From Paeniglutamicibacter antarcticus (GTDB lineage Bacteria; Actinomycetota; Actinomycetes; Actinomycetales; Micrococcaceae), in contig NZ_CZJT01000086.1 in NCBI RefSeq assembly GCF_900010755.1, positions 1-64,000 on the forward strand: 64,000 nucleotides of DNA, written 5' to 3'. Below the pieces are notes generated by a model, which searched no databases, had not been told where the DNA came from, and saw only the letters and a list, made by a program, of their open reading frames with translations. Made by a program: the position numbers and the translations under genes. Positions 15,571-25,082 of this stretch are shown here, piece by piece (within the stretch, counting starts at the first letter, position 1; every line of letters starts with the position of its first letter).

Positions 15571-17301
15571 ATGTCAACTACTGGTCCGATCAAGCAGGCG
15601 CGTAAATCCCTGCTGTGGCTCGGCGTTATCTTCCTTGTCTCAGCGCTAGTCCTTATTGGTGGCGTAATTGGCAAGCAGACGACTTTTGCCCCGAAACTCG
15701 CCCTCGACCTCGAGGGCGGCACCCAGATGATCCTGGCGCCACGTGTGGCCGGCGGTGCCGCCGCGACCCAGGAACAACTGGATCAGGCCGTGGAAATCAT
15801 CCGCCAGCGCGTTGATGGTTCGGGCGTTTCGGAAGCCGAAATCACGACCCAATCAGGTCGCAACGTCGTGGTCTCCATGCCGGGCGTCCCCGATGCCCGC
15901 ACCCGCCAGCTGATCCAGGCTTCGGCCAACATGGAGTTCCGCCCGGTCATTATCGATGGTGCTTACACAGCGACCCCGAAGGACCAGCTGACACCTGAGG
16001 CGGAAATACCCAAGCCGACGGAAGCTCCGAAAAACGCCTCGGACACCAACTGGATTACCCCGGAACTGTACAAGGAATTCGAAGCCTTCGACTGCCCGTC
16101 CGAAGAGGGCAAGGGCGCCGACACCGTGCACGACCCGGCCAAACCGATGGTTTCCTGCGATCCAAGCATGGGCGCCAAGTACATCTTGGGCCCGGTGGAG
16201 GTTCCCGGTGCAAACATCGCCGACGCCTCGGCCACCATGGGCCGCAGCCAGCAGGGTGCGGTGACCGGCCAGTGGGTTGTGAACCTGGTGTTCAACGACG
16301 AGGGCAAGAAGCAGTTCGCCACCGTCACCCAGCGCCTGGTGGGCATGCCCGGTGTGCAGAACCAGTTCGCGATCGTGCTTGACGGCACCGTGATTTCTGC
16401 TCCACGCACCAATAGCGTGATTGGCGACGGGCGTGCTGAGATCTCGGGTAACTTCACCGAGGAGTCCGCAAAAGCGCTGGCCGACCAACTGAAGTTCGGC
16501 GCCTTGCCGATCAGCTTTGAGATCCAGTCCGAACAACAGATCTCCGCAACCCTTGGTGCTGACCAGCTCAAGAGTGGCTTGATCGCAGGCTTGATCGGCC
16601 TGATCCTCGTGGGAATCTACTCGATCTTCCAGTACCGCTTGTTGGGCATAGTCACCATTGTGTCGCTGCTGGCTTCGGGCGTGCTCACGTACCTGGCCTT
16701 GGTGCTTTTGGGTTGGAGCATGAACTACCGGCTGTCGTTGGCCGGCGTTGCCGGTTTGATCGTTGCCATTGGTTTGATCGCCGACTCGTTCATCGTCTAC
16801 TTCGAACGAATCCGCGATGAACTCCGCGACGGACGCCCGTTGGCTTCGGCAGTGGAAATGGGTTGGAAGCGTGCAAAGCGCACCATCCTTGCTGCCAAGG
16901 CGGTAAACATCCTCGCCGCCGTCGTGCTGTATGTAGTGGCAGTGGGCAACGTCCGCGGCTTCGCTTTCACCCTGGGCCTCACGGCAATCATTGACATCAT
17001 TATCGTGTACTTGTTCACGCACCCGATCATGCAGCTCCTTGCCAAGACCAAGTTCTTCGGCGAAGGACACCGCTTCTCGGGTCTTGACCCGTCACTGCTC
17101 GGCGTAAAACCGCTTTACCAGGGCGCTGGCAAGGTCCGCAGCTTCAGCCCCGAGGCCGATGTGGCCCGCGGAAAGAAGAACGCTTCGGCGGCAAAGGAAG
17201 CAGAACGCCGCCAGACCATTGCAGAACGACGCCAGTCTGCTGCACAGGGCGTGGACACCAAGCACGACGACAGCGTTGATAAGGATTCATCAAATGGCTA
17301 A
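15571..17301 (+). CDS. secD: Protein translocase subunit SecD
   Basis: RND-like membrane subunit that uses the proton gradient to help complete Sec-dependent export. The 576-residue product has a first transmembrane helix (about 13-36), a large extracytoplasmic domain (LDLEGGTQMIL...GVSEAEI...), then five membrane helices with VIVAIGLIADSFIVYFERIRDEL, the conserved D-x-x-(I/V)-x-x-(F/Y)-E-R element. A basic, Gln/Ala-rich cytoplasmic tail of about 60 residues follows. The longer frame from 15502 begins inside the terminator, so ATG 15571 is chosen. The end overlaps secF by eight bases. Confidence 0.96.
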   Translation: MSTTGPIKQARKSLLWLGVIFLVSALVLIGGVIGKQTTFAPKLALDLEGGTQMILAPRVAGGAAATQEQLDQAVEIIRQRVDGSGVSEAEITTQSGRNVVVSMPGVPDARTRQLIQASANMEFRPVIIDGAYTATPKDQLTPEAEIPKPTEAPKNASDTNWITPELYKEFEAFDCPSEEGKGADTVHDPAKPMVSCDPSMGAKYILGPVEVPGANIADASATMGRSQQGAVTGQWVVNLVFNDEGKKQFATVTQRLVGMPGVQNQFAIVLDGTVISAPRTNSVIGDGRAEISGNFTEESAKALADQLKFGALPISFEIQSEQQISATLGADQLKSGLIAGLIGLILVGIYSIFQYRLLGIVTIVSLLASGVLTYLALVLLGWSMNYRLSLAGVAGLIVAIGLIADSFIVYFERIRDELRDGRPLASAVEMGWKRAKRTILAAKAVNILAAVVLYVVAVGNVRGFAFTLGLTAIIDIIIVYLFTHPIMQLLAKTKFFGEGHRFSGLDPSLLGVKPLYQGAGKVRSFSPEADVARGKKNASAAKEAERRQTIAERRQSAAQGVDTKHDDSVDKDSSNG

Positions 17302-18274
17302 TCTCGCAACATGGGGCAATGAGCTCTACACCGGGAAGCGGTCCTACCCGTTCGTCGGCAAGCGCAAAATGTGGTTCGCGATTGCCGGCCTGCTGGTGAT
17401 CCTCTCGATCCTGGTGCCCGTCGTCAAGGGCGGCTTCAACCTCGGCATCGACTTCCGTGGGGGATCCGAATTCACGGTTTCCAACGTGGAGAACACCGAC
17501 ATTGCACTCGGCCAAAAAGCAGTGGTTTCGATCGCCGCTGAACACCACCCGAGCGTGACGAACATTGCGCCGAAGACCATTCGTGTCCAGACGGACAAGC
17601 TCAGCACCGACCAGACCCTGCAGATCGCCGGTGCCTTGGCCGAGGCCTACGGGGTTACCGATGCGGAAGTCACCTCGACCTTCGTCGGACCGACCTGGGG
17701 CGCCGATGTCTCCAAGCAGGCACTCATCGGCTTGATCGTGTTCGTGGTGTTGGTGGCCCTGCTGATGGCCCTGTACTTCAGGACCTGGAAGATGTCGCTG
17801 GCAGCGATTATCGGACTGCTCACGGTGGTCGTCATCACCGCCGGCATCTACTCCCTGTCCGGCTTTGAAGTCACCCCGTCGGCCATCATCGGCTTCCTGA
17901 CGATCCTGAGCTACTCGCTGTACGACACAGTGGTGGTGTTCGATAAGATCCGTGAAAACACTGCGGATTTCGCCGAACAACGCAAACGCAACTTCGAGGA
18001 ACTTGTGAACCTGGGTATCAACCAGACCCTGGTCCGTTCGATCAACACCTCGGTGGTTGCAGTTCTTCCAGTGGCGTCGATCCTCTTCATCGGCTCCTAC
18101 CTCTTGGGCGCCGGCACGTTGGAGGACCTGTCGCTGGCACTGTTCGTCGGCATCATTGTCGGCACCCTGGCCACGGTCTTTGTCCAGGCTCCGCTTTACG
18201 CGTGGCTGCGCCACAATGATGCGGATGTGGTTGCCCACAATAAGAAAATCGAATTGGCGCGCCAAGCCGCCTAA
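17294..18274 (+). CDS. secF: Protein translocase subunit SecF
   Basis: Partner of SecD, 326 residues. N-terminal cytoplasmic segment, first helix (MWFAIAGLLVILSILVPV), GIDFRGGSEFTV loop, and a C-terminal five-helix bundle with ILSYSLYDTVVVFDKIRENT, the SecF counterpart of the conserved D/R motif. The ATG lies inside the secD 3' end (overlap of eight bases), indicating coupled synthesis of the two subunits. Confidence 0.96.
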   Translation: MANLATWGNELYTGKRSYPFVGKRKMWFAIAGLLVILSILVPVVKGGFNLGIDFRGGSEFTVSNVENTDIALGQKAVVSIAAEHHPSVTNIAPKTIRVQTDKLSTDQTLQIAGALAEAYGVTDAEVTSTFVGPTWGADVSKQALIGLIVFVVLVALLMALYFRTWKMSLAAIIGLLTVVVITAGIYSLSGFEVTPSAIIGFLTILSYSLYDTVVVFDKIRENTADFAEQRKRNFEELVNLGINQTLVRSINTSVVAVLPVASILFIGSYLLGAGTLEDLSLALFVGIIVGTLATVFVQAPLYAWLRHNDADVVAHNKKIELARQAA

Positions 18275-18291
18275 CCGCTTTTTCCCCCATC

Positions 18292-18330
18292 ACGGCGGGG
18301 TTTCGGACGTAACGTCCGGGGCCCCGCCGT
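18292..18330 (+). terminator. Terminator after secF
   Basis: Outer stem ACGGCGGGG/CCCCGCCGT (18292-18300 with 18322-18330) enclosing an inner CGGACG-TAA-CGTCCG hairpin, followed by CTTGTATT. It lies 17 bp after the secF stop. Confidence 0.7.
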
Positions 18331-18481
18331 CTTGTATTAAGCCGAAGTGCTATAACCTTGCATGAGACGTTGGTGCACCGGTTTTCATCCTGTTTACGGG
18401 AGATGGCGGATAGCATCGTCGCAGTGAGCGCTTCCCCGGTAAACCCGGGGATCGCACCCTTACGAGAGGAGACACGCCCCA

Positions 18482-20776
18482 ATGGTTGATAACCAGAGTG
18501 TCACGATGCCGGGAACCCCGGGTCCGCCACCCAAGCGCGGAACGATTTCCCGCCTGGTCCGCTTGGCTGGACGTGGTGCCAGCGCGCAACCGCCGACTCT
18601 CGAACCGCTTTTGCGAACGGTGCGCGCCCAGAACCCCAAGGCCGATCTCGACTTGCTGATCCGGGCCTATGAAGTGGCCGAACACCACCATGAAGGCCAG
18701 AAACGCAAGAGCGGGGATCCGTACATCACCCACCCGGTGGCCGTTGCCACCATCCTTGCCGAAATGGGCATGACCGGATCCATCCTCGCCGCCGCGCTTT
18801 TGCACGACACGGTCGAGGACACCGAATACTCCTTGGACGCCTTGACCCGTGAGTTCGGTGCGGAAATCGCCAAGCTCGTGGACGGCGTCACCAAGCTGGA
18901 CAAGGTGAAATTTGGTGACACAGCACAGGCCGAAACCGTGCGCAAGATGGTCATCGCGATGTCCAAGGACATCCGGGTCCTGCTGATCAAGCTCGCCGAC
19001 CGCCTGCACAACGCCCGCACCTGGCGTTACGTCTCCCCGGAATCCAGTGCCAAGAAGGCCCGCGAAACCCTGGAAATTTTCGCCCCGCTGGCCCACCGGC
19101 TGGGCATGAACACCGTCAAGTGGGAACTGGAGGACCTCTCCTTCGCCGCACTGCACCCAAAGGTGTACGAGGAAATCGTGCGCATGGTGGGGGAGCGCAC
19201 CCCCGAACGCGAGAAGTACCTGGGTACCGTGCGCAGCGCCATCGAGGAAGACCTTAACGGTGCGCGGCTCAAGGCCACCATCAGCGGCCGGCCCAAGCAC
19301 TACTACTCGATCTACCAGAAAATGATCGTGCGCGGCAAAGACTTCGACGACATCCATGACCTGATGGGCGTGCGGGTGCTCGTTGATTCGGTCAAGGACT
19401 GCTATGCGGCACTCGGGCTCATGCATGCCCGTTGGACCCCGCTGCCCGGGCGCTTCAAGGACTACATTGCCCTGCCGAAGTTCAACCTGTACCAGTCGCT
19501 GCATACAACCGTCATCGGCCCCGGCGGCAAGCCTGTAGAGATCCAGATCCGTACCCATGAAATGCACTTGAACGCCGAATACGGTGTGGCGGCGCACTTC
19601 CAGTACAAGCATGGCGGCACCAATACCGCCGAGGCCAAGCCAGGTGGCCAGGACATGGACTGGTTGCGCAGCCTCATGGACTGGCAGAACGAGACCAGCG
19701 ATTCGAACGAATTCCTTGACTCGTTGCGCTACGAAATCAATTCGGCAGAGGTCTTTGTTTTCACACCCAAGGGGCAGATCATGTCCCTGCCCGCCGGTTC
19801 CACCCCGGTGGACTTCGCCTACGCGGTGCACACCGATGTTGGCCACCGCACCATCGGTGCACGCGTCAACGGCAAATTGGTGCCGCTGAACTCTGAGCTG
19901 CACCACGGCGACTTGGTGGAGGTCTTCACCTCCAAGGCCGAGGGAGCCGGTCCGAGCCAGGACTGGGTAGGCTTCGTGAAGTCCCCGCGGGCCCGGAACA
20001 AGATCCGCCAGTGGTTCACCAAGGAACGCCGCGAAGAGTCGATCGAAAAGGGCAAGGAGCAGCTCACCAAGGCGCTGCGCAAAAACAACCTGCCCCTGCA
20101 GAAACTGATGACCCACGACGTGCTCTCCGCCGTGGCCCAGGAATTGCGCCACCATGACATCGCCGCGCTGTATGCGGCTGTCGGTGACGGACACACCTCG
20201 GCACAAAACGTCATCGAACACCTCACGGCGATGGTGGGCGGGGCGAACAACACCGTTGAAGCGGCGCTGGAAGAAACCCCCATCTATGCGGTGCCCGGCC
20301 GTCTTGCGGATTCCGATGCAGGCGTGGTGGTCCAGGGTGCCGGTGAGGTGCTTGCAAAGCTTGCCCGTTGTTGCACCCCGGTGCCCCCGGACCCCATTAA
20401 GGGTTTCGTGACCCGCGGAGCAGGCGTATCCGTGCACCGTGCCGACTGCGTGAACCTCACACAACTTGAGCTGCAGCCGGACCGTATTGTGCAGGTGCAG
20501 TGGGCCCCAACCAAGTCCAGCGTGTTCCTGGTGGAAATCCAGGTGGAGGCCCTGGACCGTAAGTCGCTGCTCTCCGATGTCACCCGGATTCTGTCCGAAA
20601 ACCACGTGAATATCCTGGCGGCAAGCGTCAACACCTCCCGTGACCGCGTGGCATTCTCACGTTTCGCTTTTGAGATGGGCGACCCGAAGTACCTGAACCA
20701 CGTGTTGAACGCGGTGCGCCGCATCGACGGGGTCTACGACGTGTACCGCACCACCGGCGGGCACCGCCGCTCCTAA
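18482..20776 (+). CDS. relA: Bifunctional (p)ppGpp synthetase/hydrolase (Rel)
   Basis: Long RelA/SpoT homologue of 764 residues that makes and degrades the stringent alarmone. HD hydrolase domain with YITHP (about 81-85) and H108-D109 (LLHDTVEDT); synthetase domain with [12 protein letters not shown] (about 269-280) and [20 protein letters not shown] domain ([21 protein letters not shown]); zinc-finger-like [28 protein letters not shown]; and C-terminal ACT domain ([17 protein letters not shown]). Intact hydrolase and synthetase motifs mean one enzyme probably does both, as in other actinobacteria. GAGGAG lies about a dozen bases before the ATG. Confidence 0.97.
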   Translation: MVDNQSVTMPGTPGPPPKRGTISRLVRLAGRGASAQPPTLEPLLRTVRAQNPKADLDLLIRAYEVAEHHHEGQKRKSGDPYITHPVAVATILAEMGMTGSILAAALLHDTVEDTEYSLDALTREFGAEIAKLVDGVTKLDKVKFGDTAQAETVRKMVIAMSKDIRVLLIKLADRLHNARTWRYVSPESSAKKARETLEIFAPLAHRLGMNTVKWELEDLSFAALHPKVYEEIVRMVGERTPEREKYLGTVRSAIEEDLNGARLKATISGRPKHYYSIYQKMIVRGKDFDDIHDLMGVRVLVDSVKDCYAALGLMHARWTPLPGRFKDYIALPKFNLYQSLHTTVIGPGGKPVEIQIRTHEMHLNAEYGVAAHFQYKHGGTNTAEAKPGGQDMDWLRSLMDWQNETSDSNEFLDSLRYEINSAEVFVFTPKGQIMSLPAGSTPVDFAYAVHTDVGHRTIGARVNGKLVPLNSELHHGDLVEVFTSKAEGAGPSQDWVGFVKSPRARNKIRQWFTKERREESIEKGKEQLTKALRKNNLPLQKLMTHDVLSAVAQELRHHDIAALYAAVGDGHTSAQNVIEHLTAMVGGANNTVEAALEETPIYAVPGRLADSDAGVVVQGAGEVLAKLARCCTPVPPDPIKGFVTRGAGVSVHRADCVNLTQLELQPDRIVQVQWAPTKSSVFLVEIQVEALDRKSLLSDVTRILSENHVNILAASVNTSRDRVAFSRFAFEMGDPKYLNHVLNAVRRIDGVYDVYRTTGGHRRS

Positions 20777-20815
20777 CCCATGGCCTCAACCCGTGGCCCG
20801 GTGAAGCCATAGGGT
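20776..20815. terminator. Possible shared hairpin between relA and the convergent gene
   Basis: ACCC-ATGGC (20776-20784) pairs with GCCAT-A-GGGT (20806-20815), one bulge, 21-base loop. It lies between the convergent relA and the AbiEi-like gene and has no T-run. Confidence 0.4.
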
Positions 20816-20825
20816 GGGGTCCTGG

Positions 20826-21512
20826 TTAGGCGGCTTCAATATTCCTTGCAGCATCCGGCGGTTCTTCTTCCAGGAGCCGCCGGATGAGCGCGAGTGCGCG
20901 CAACCTTCCGGGTTTACGCACCGAGGCTTCGACACGCTCGAGCATTTTCTGGTAGCCGCAGCCCAGCCGCGGTGAGCCATTGATGGCGCGCAGAATACCC
21001 ACGGCCAACGTCAGTTCGCTGTTGAAGGCCACATCCATGGCTGTGCGTAGCGGGGACGTGACGTTGACCCCGCCGAGCGTGCAGATCTGTTCCTCATCGA
21101 TCACGCCTTCGCTCATGCGCAACATCATGCGTGCCGTCGGCGGGCAGGGCCGGTGATACCGGGGAACAACAATTTCAATTTCCCCGGGCATTGGTGCACA
21201 CCCGTATACCCAAGCCGCGGTGCGTCGACAGAGGGCACTGCCCGTCCCCAGGTATTCGCCGGCAACGCCTGCGGCCACCTTGGCGCGGGTGCTTGAGGTG
21301 TCTTCGATGGCCGCGGATACGTAGGCGCCGGGGAGTACCTCGCGTAAAACCCCGCGCAGCCGCATGGCCTGGAGTTCATTGAGCGTGAACGGTTCATCGA
21401 CAAGCACCAGCTGGCGGGTCAGTTCCAGCGCTGTGGATGGCCTGCCTCCCAGGCGTACCGCCGGTGGTGGCCCTGCCTCGGTGCCTGTTGTGAGTGCTGG
21501 TGAAGGTTGCAT
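20826..21512 (-). CDS. AbiEi-antitoxin-like protein without a toxin partner
   Basis: About 228 residues from ATG 21512 (the frame is open to 21605, but the extra 31 residues are Cys/Ser-rich and unconvincing). The pattern LNELQAMRLRGVLREVLPGAYVSA, then CRRTAAWVYGCAPMP, then VTSPLRTAMDVAF resembles the AbiEi C-terminal domain common in actinobacterial single genes (winged-helix start, 'HRTAAWLHG', 'V.DP.RTA.D.A'). No AbiEii nucleotidyltransferase lies next to it, so a toxin-antitoxin role is not supported. It may instead be a DNA-binding or endonuclease-fold protein. Confidence 0.55.
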   Translation of the reverse strand: MQPSPALTTGTEAGPPPAVRLGGRPSTALELTRQLVLVDEPFTLNELQAMRLRGVLREVLPGAYVSAAIEDTSSTRAKVAAGVAGEYLGTGSALCRRTAAWVYGCAPMPGEIEIVVPRYHRPCPPTARMMLRMSEGVIDEEQICTLGGVNVTSPLRTAMDVAFNSELTLAVGILRAINGSPRLGCGYQKMLERVEASVRKPGRLRALALIRRLLEEEPPDAARNIEAA

Positions 21513-21632
21513 CACCCAACTCTCACAGCTTCGTGAACATCCGGGGAACGAAAAGCACAAAATGTGGATAACTGCCCCCACTGCCGAGGGCGCCGACAGA
21601 AGCATCTGCTGGAAAAGAAAAACGGGAAAAGA

Positions 21633-21677
21633 AAAGCGTGGTCCGCAAATCCATCAAGGATTCGCGAACCACGCTTT
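21633..21677 (-). terminator. Terminator for the DUF349 gene
   Basis: A 20-bp stem with two mismatches (21633-21652 with 21658-21677). On the minus strand it is followed by TTCTTTTCCCGTTTTTC, a good T-rich tail, about 50 bp after the DUF349 stop. Confidence 0.8.
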
Positions 21678-21727
21678 GTCGCTAGCTGCTTGGTTGCCCC
21701 GGTTTCACCGGGTCACCAAGGAAACCG

Positions 21728-23248
21728 CTACTGGAAGTCGGCAGCCGACTTCTGCAGGGTGTCGAGCCACAGGCGACGTGCGTCCAGGGCTTCCTGGGCT
21801 GCCTTGATTTTGGAATCGACGCCCTTGGCCTGTGCCTTGGCCAGATCCTCTTCGAGGCCTGCGATCGCATCTTCGAGCTGGGTCAGCATCGAGTTCGAGC
21901 GGGCCTTGGTCTCCGGGTTGGAACGACGCCACTGGTCATCTTCTGCCGAGCGCACAGCGTCCTCGACCTGGCGCAGTGAGGATTCAACGCGCTGCATGTC
22001 GTTGCGCGGAACCTTGCCGGCTGCTTCCCAACGGTCGCGGATCGACTCAAGTGACTTCTTGGTGGAAGCCAGGTCCTTGATCGGCAGCAGGGCCTTGGCC
22101 TCAACCAGCAGCGCCTCCTTGACGATCAGGTTCGAACCGTATTCCTCGTCGATGGCTGCATTTGCCGACTGGCGGGCCTCGAAGAAGACGTCCTGGGCGG
22201 CGCGGAAGCGTGCCCACAGTGCGTCGTCGTCCTTGCGCGAAGCGCGCTTGGAGGACTTCCACTCGTCCATCAGACGGCGGTACTCACCTGCGGTGACACC
22301 CCAATCGGTGGAGGTCGCCAATTCCTCGGCGCGTGCGATCAAGGATTCCTTGGTCTGCTTGGCATCGGCGTTGGTCGCATCAAGCTGCGAGAAGTATGCA
22401 CGGCGGTGGCGGTCGAAGGTGGTGCGGGCGCCGCGGAAGCGCTTCCACAGGGAATCTTCGGTCGCACGGCCCAAACGGATGCCGGATTTCTGGGCGTTCT
22501 TCCACGCATCGAACAGGTCGTTCATGCGGTTGGAGCCCTGCTTCCACTGGACCGTTGTCGGATCCAATGCAGCGAGTTCCTCGGCCTCGTTCACGATGGC
22601 CTCGCGGGCCGCGAGCTCGGTGGCACGCAGCTCCTCGTTGGCCTTGCGTTCGGTGGCGACAAGCTCGGCCACGGCAACGCGCGCGGTTTCGATGCGGGCC
22701 TCGAGGGCCGGAACATCGCCGACCATGGCGCGCTCGGCAACGGTGGCTGCCAGGTGGTCAAGGGTCTTGTTCATGTCCGAGCTCGGTGCCTTGGCGGCAA
22801 CACGCTGCTCCAGGAGCATCAGGGCGGAGACAACCTCATCGTGCTTGCGCACGAAGTAAGCGAGGGCTTCTTCGGCGGTGGCATCCGGGTACTGGCCGAC
22901 CGGGTGCTCGGCACCGTCGATGAGCAGGAACACGTGTCCGTCTTCGGAAACGCGGCCGAACTTGGCTGCTTCCTCAAGAGGGGTGGTGAACGTCGGGGGA
23001 GCCTGGACAGCAGCTGTCTTCTTTGCCGTGGCGGGCTTGGCGCCCGGACGTGGGACTGCCGAGGGGGCCGGAGCCGGAACCGGGGCTGCCGGTGTTGCCT
23101 TGGCCTCTGTTGCTTCTACCTCAACCGGGGCTTCGGGTGCCACGGGGGTGCCTTGCTCCTCGGCCTGCGCCGAGGTTGCCTCGTTCTGCTGCTCTTCGGC
23201 CACTACTGCTGGCTGGAGATTGTCGTCGGATTGCTGACTGGTGGTCAC
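21728..23248 (-). CDS. DUF349-domain protein
   Basis: A 506-residue, highly charged, mostly helical protein. The first 90 residues are Ala/Pro/Glu-rich and probably disordered. A short folded block follows (VSEDGHVFLLIDGAEHPVGQYPD), then about three DUF349 repeats, recognisable by LWKRFRGARTTFDRHRRAYF, LWARFRAAQDVFFEARQ and IRDRWEAAGKVPRND. GTG start with GAAAGAG upstream. The family is conserved next to relA and hisS in actinobacteria, but its function is unknown; enterobacterial YccJ/YicC-like names should not be transferred. Confidence 0.88.
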   Translation of the reverse strand: MTTSQQSDDNLQPAVVAEEQQNEATSAQAEEQGTPVAPEAPVEVEATEAKATPAAPVPAPAPSAVPRPGAKPATAKKTAAVQAPPTFTTPLEEAAKFGRVSEDGHVFLLIDGAEHPVGQYPDATAEEALAYFVRKHDEVVSALMLLEQRVAAKAPSSDMNKTLDHLAATVAERAMVGDVPALEARIETARVAVAELVATERKANEELRATELAAREAIVNEAEELAALDPTTVQWKQGSNRMNDLFDAWKNAQKSGIRLGRATEDSLWKRFRGARTTFDRHRRAYFSQLDATNADAKQTKESLIARAEELATSTDWGVTAGEYRRLMDEWKSSKRASRKDDDALWARFRAAQDVFFEARQSANAAIDEEYGSNLIVKEALLVEAKALLPIKDLASTKKSLESIRDRWEAAGKVPRNDMQRVESSLRQVEDAVRSAEDDQWRRSNPETKARSNSMLTQLEDAIAGLEEDLAKAQAKGVDSKIKAAQEALDARRLWLDTLQKSAADFQ

Positions 23249-23515
23249 CGCTGAAACTCTTTCGCTAAGGTTCGGCCCCGGAATGTGCGCCGGGACTCAA
23301 CTGTCACCGCCACTTTACCCGCGTTGACCCGTTCGCAGGTACTTTGGGCGAAAAATGAGACAAAGGGACACGCGGTTTCGCCCTCGGCGCACCTTTGACA
23401 CGACTAGACTTGTTAATTGGCGTGCATCCTAGCCACAGGGCAAGTGTCCCTGAGGGCAGGTCAATACATGCATGGACCGCACCCCCCCCGATTCGACTCA
23501 AGGAGTACCCACTTC

Positions 23516-24868
23516 ATGGCACGCAAGGCCTCACTATCCGGCTTCCCCGAATGGCTCCCGCAGGAGCGTGCGGTGGAGCAGCATGTACTGGACACGCTGC
23601 GTCGGATCTTCGAGCTGCATGGGTTCGCAAACATCGAGACCCGCGCCGTGGAAACCGTCGGCCAGCTGCTGCGCAAGGGCGAAATCGACAAGGAAGTCTA
23701 CGGACTCTCCCGCCTGGCAGCCGAGGAATCCGCCAAGAGCGACCCGAACGCGTTGGCCCTGCACTTCGATTTGACGGTGCCCTTTGCCCGCTACGTGGTG
23801 GAAAACGCCGGGCACCTGGCCTTCCCGTTCCGCCGCTACCAGATGCAGAAGGTCTGGCGTGGCGAGCGCCCGCAGGACGGCCGCTTCCGCGAGTTCACCC
23901 AAGCGGATATCGACGTGGTGGGCGATGGCGAACTGCCGTTCCGTTACGACGTCGAACTGGCACTGGTGATTGCCGAGGCGCTGTCAGCACTGCCGATCGG
24001 CGACTTCCGCCTGCGCGTGAACAACCGCAAGCTGGCCGAGGGCTTCTACCTGGGCCTGGGCCTTCAGGACACCGCCGGCGTGTTGCGCTCCATTGACAAG
24101 CTGGAGAAGATCGGCGCCGAAAAGGTCGCCGAACTGCTCAAGACCGAACTCGGCGCCACCGGCGAACAGGCAGCCGCTGCCCTGTCCCTGGCGCAGATCT
24201 GCACCCAAGACACCTCCTTCGTTGAGCAGGTGCGCGCGCTGGGCGTCACCCACCCGCTGATGGAAGAAGGCCTGGACGAACTCACCCAGGTGATCGAGGC
24301 AGCAGTGCTGCGCGCCCCGGGCAAGGTGGTCGCCGACCTTTCCATCGCCCGCGGCCTGGACTACTACACCGGCACCGTCTACGAAACTGTCTTGGTGGGT
24401 CACGAGTCCCTTGGCTCGATCTGCTCCGGCGGCCGCTACGAGTCCCTGGCCTCCACCGGCAAGAAGAACTACCCGGGCGTCGGCCTGTCCATCGGTGTGA
24501 CCCGCTTGGTCTCGCGCATGCTCGCCGAGAACACCGCGGCAGCCGCCCGCTCGGTGCCCAGCGCCGTGTACGTCACCCTGGCCAACGACGATTCCTGGAA
24601 CGACGCCCAGGACGTCGCGGCGGCGCTGCGTTCCCGCGGCATCGCCTGCGAGGTTGCCGCCAAGGCGGAGAAGTTCGGCAAGCAGATCAAGTACGCGGAC
24701 AAGCGCGGCATCCCGTTCGTCTGGTTCAGCTCTGCCGAGGGCACCCACGAGGTCAAGGACATCCGCACCGGCGCCCAGGAAGCTGCCGATCCGGCGCTCT
24801 GGACCCCGGCCGCCGAAGACCTGACCAACCTTGTCGCCATTCCGCAGGTTGCACCGGCTTCGGCCTAG
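23516..24868 (+). CDS. hisS: Histidine--tRNA ligase
   Basis: Class II synthetase for tRNA-His, 450 residues. Motif 1 region SGFPEWLPQERAVEQHVLDTLRR, class II motif 2 with FRRYQMQKVWRGERPQDGRFREF, the histidine-binding RGLDYYTGTVYE, motif 3 GVGLSIGVTRL, and a C-terminal anticodon-binding domain. ATG 23516 follows AAGGAG at 23500-23505; the longer frame from 23417 has a random-looking leader. Divergent from the DUF349 gene. The histidine-A box and motif order are intact, so this is a synthetase, not HisZ. Confidence 0.97.
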   Translation: MARKASLSGFPEWLPQERAVEQHVLDTLRRIFELHGFANIETRAVETVGQLLRKGEIDKEVYGLSRLAAEESAKSDPNALALHFDLTVPFARYVVENAGHLAFPFRRYQMQKVWRGERPQDGRFREFTQADIDVVGDGELPFRYDVELALVIAEALSALPIGDFRLRVNNRKLAEGFYLGLGLQDTAGVLRSIDKLEKIGAEKVAELLKTELGATGEQAAAALSLAQICTQDTSFVEQVRALGVTHPLMEEGLDELTQVIEAAVLRAPGKVVADLSIARGLDYYTGTVYETVLVGHESLGSICSGGRYESLASTGKKNYPGVGLSIGVTRLVSRMLAENTAAAARSVPSAVYVTLANDDSWNDAQDVAAALRSRGIACEVAAKAEKFGKQIKYADKRGIPFVWFSSAEGTHEVKDIRTGAQEAADPALWTPAAEDLTNLVAIPQVAPASA

Positions 24869-24878
24869 CCAACACCTT

Positions 24879-24928
24879 GTTGAGTCATGGTTTCCGGCCC
24901 CGCCCAAGGCCGGCAACCGTGACTCGAC
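24879..24928 (+). terminator. Hairpin after hisS
   Basis: GTTGAGTCATGGTT-TCCGGCC (24879-24899) pairs with GGCCGG-CAACCGTGACTCGAC (24908-24928) with few mismatches. It starts 10 bases after the hisS stop. There is no T-run, as is common in actinobacteria. Confidence 0.6.
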
Positions 24929-25082
24929 ACACACCTTTGGCGGTTCCGTGGTTGCCAACGACCGCGTGCCGGTAAACTCGCACATAGATTCTTCACCTTC
25001 CGCACCCAGTTGATCCCGCGCCACCGGCGCGCCGCTCGGCAGGGAACCATGCGCAATTTCCACCTTTGTAGAAAGGAATGAA

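Noticed and set aside
15853..17070. 405-residue antisense ORF across secD
   Set aside because: Shadow of secD; no ribosome-binding site, His/Gln-rich random-like composition.
18350..20605. 751-residue antisense ORF across relA
   Set aside because: Exact shadow of relA codons; no recognised domain.
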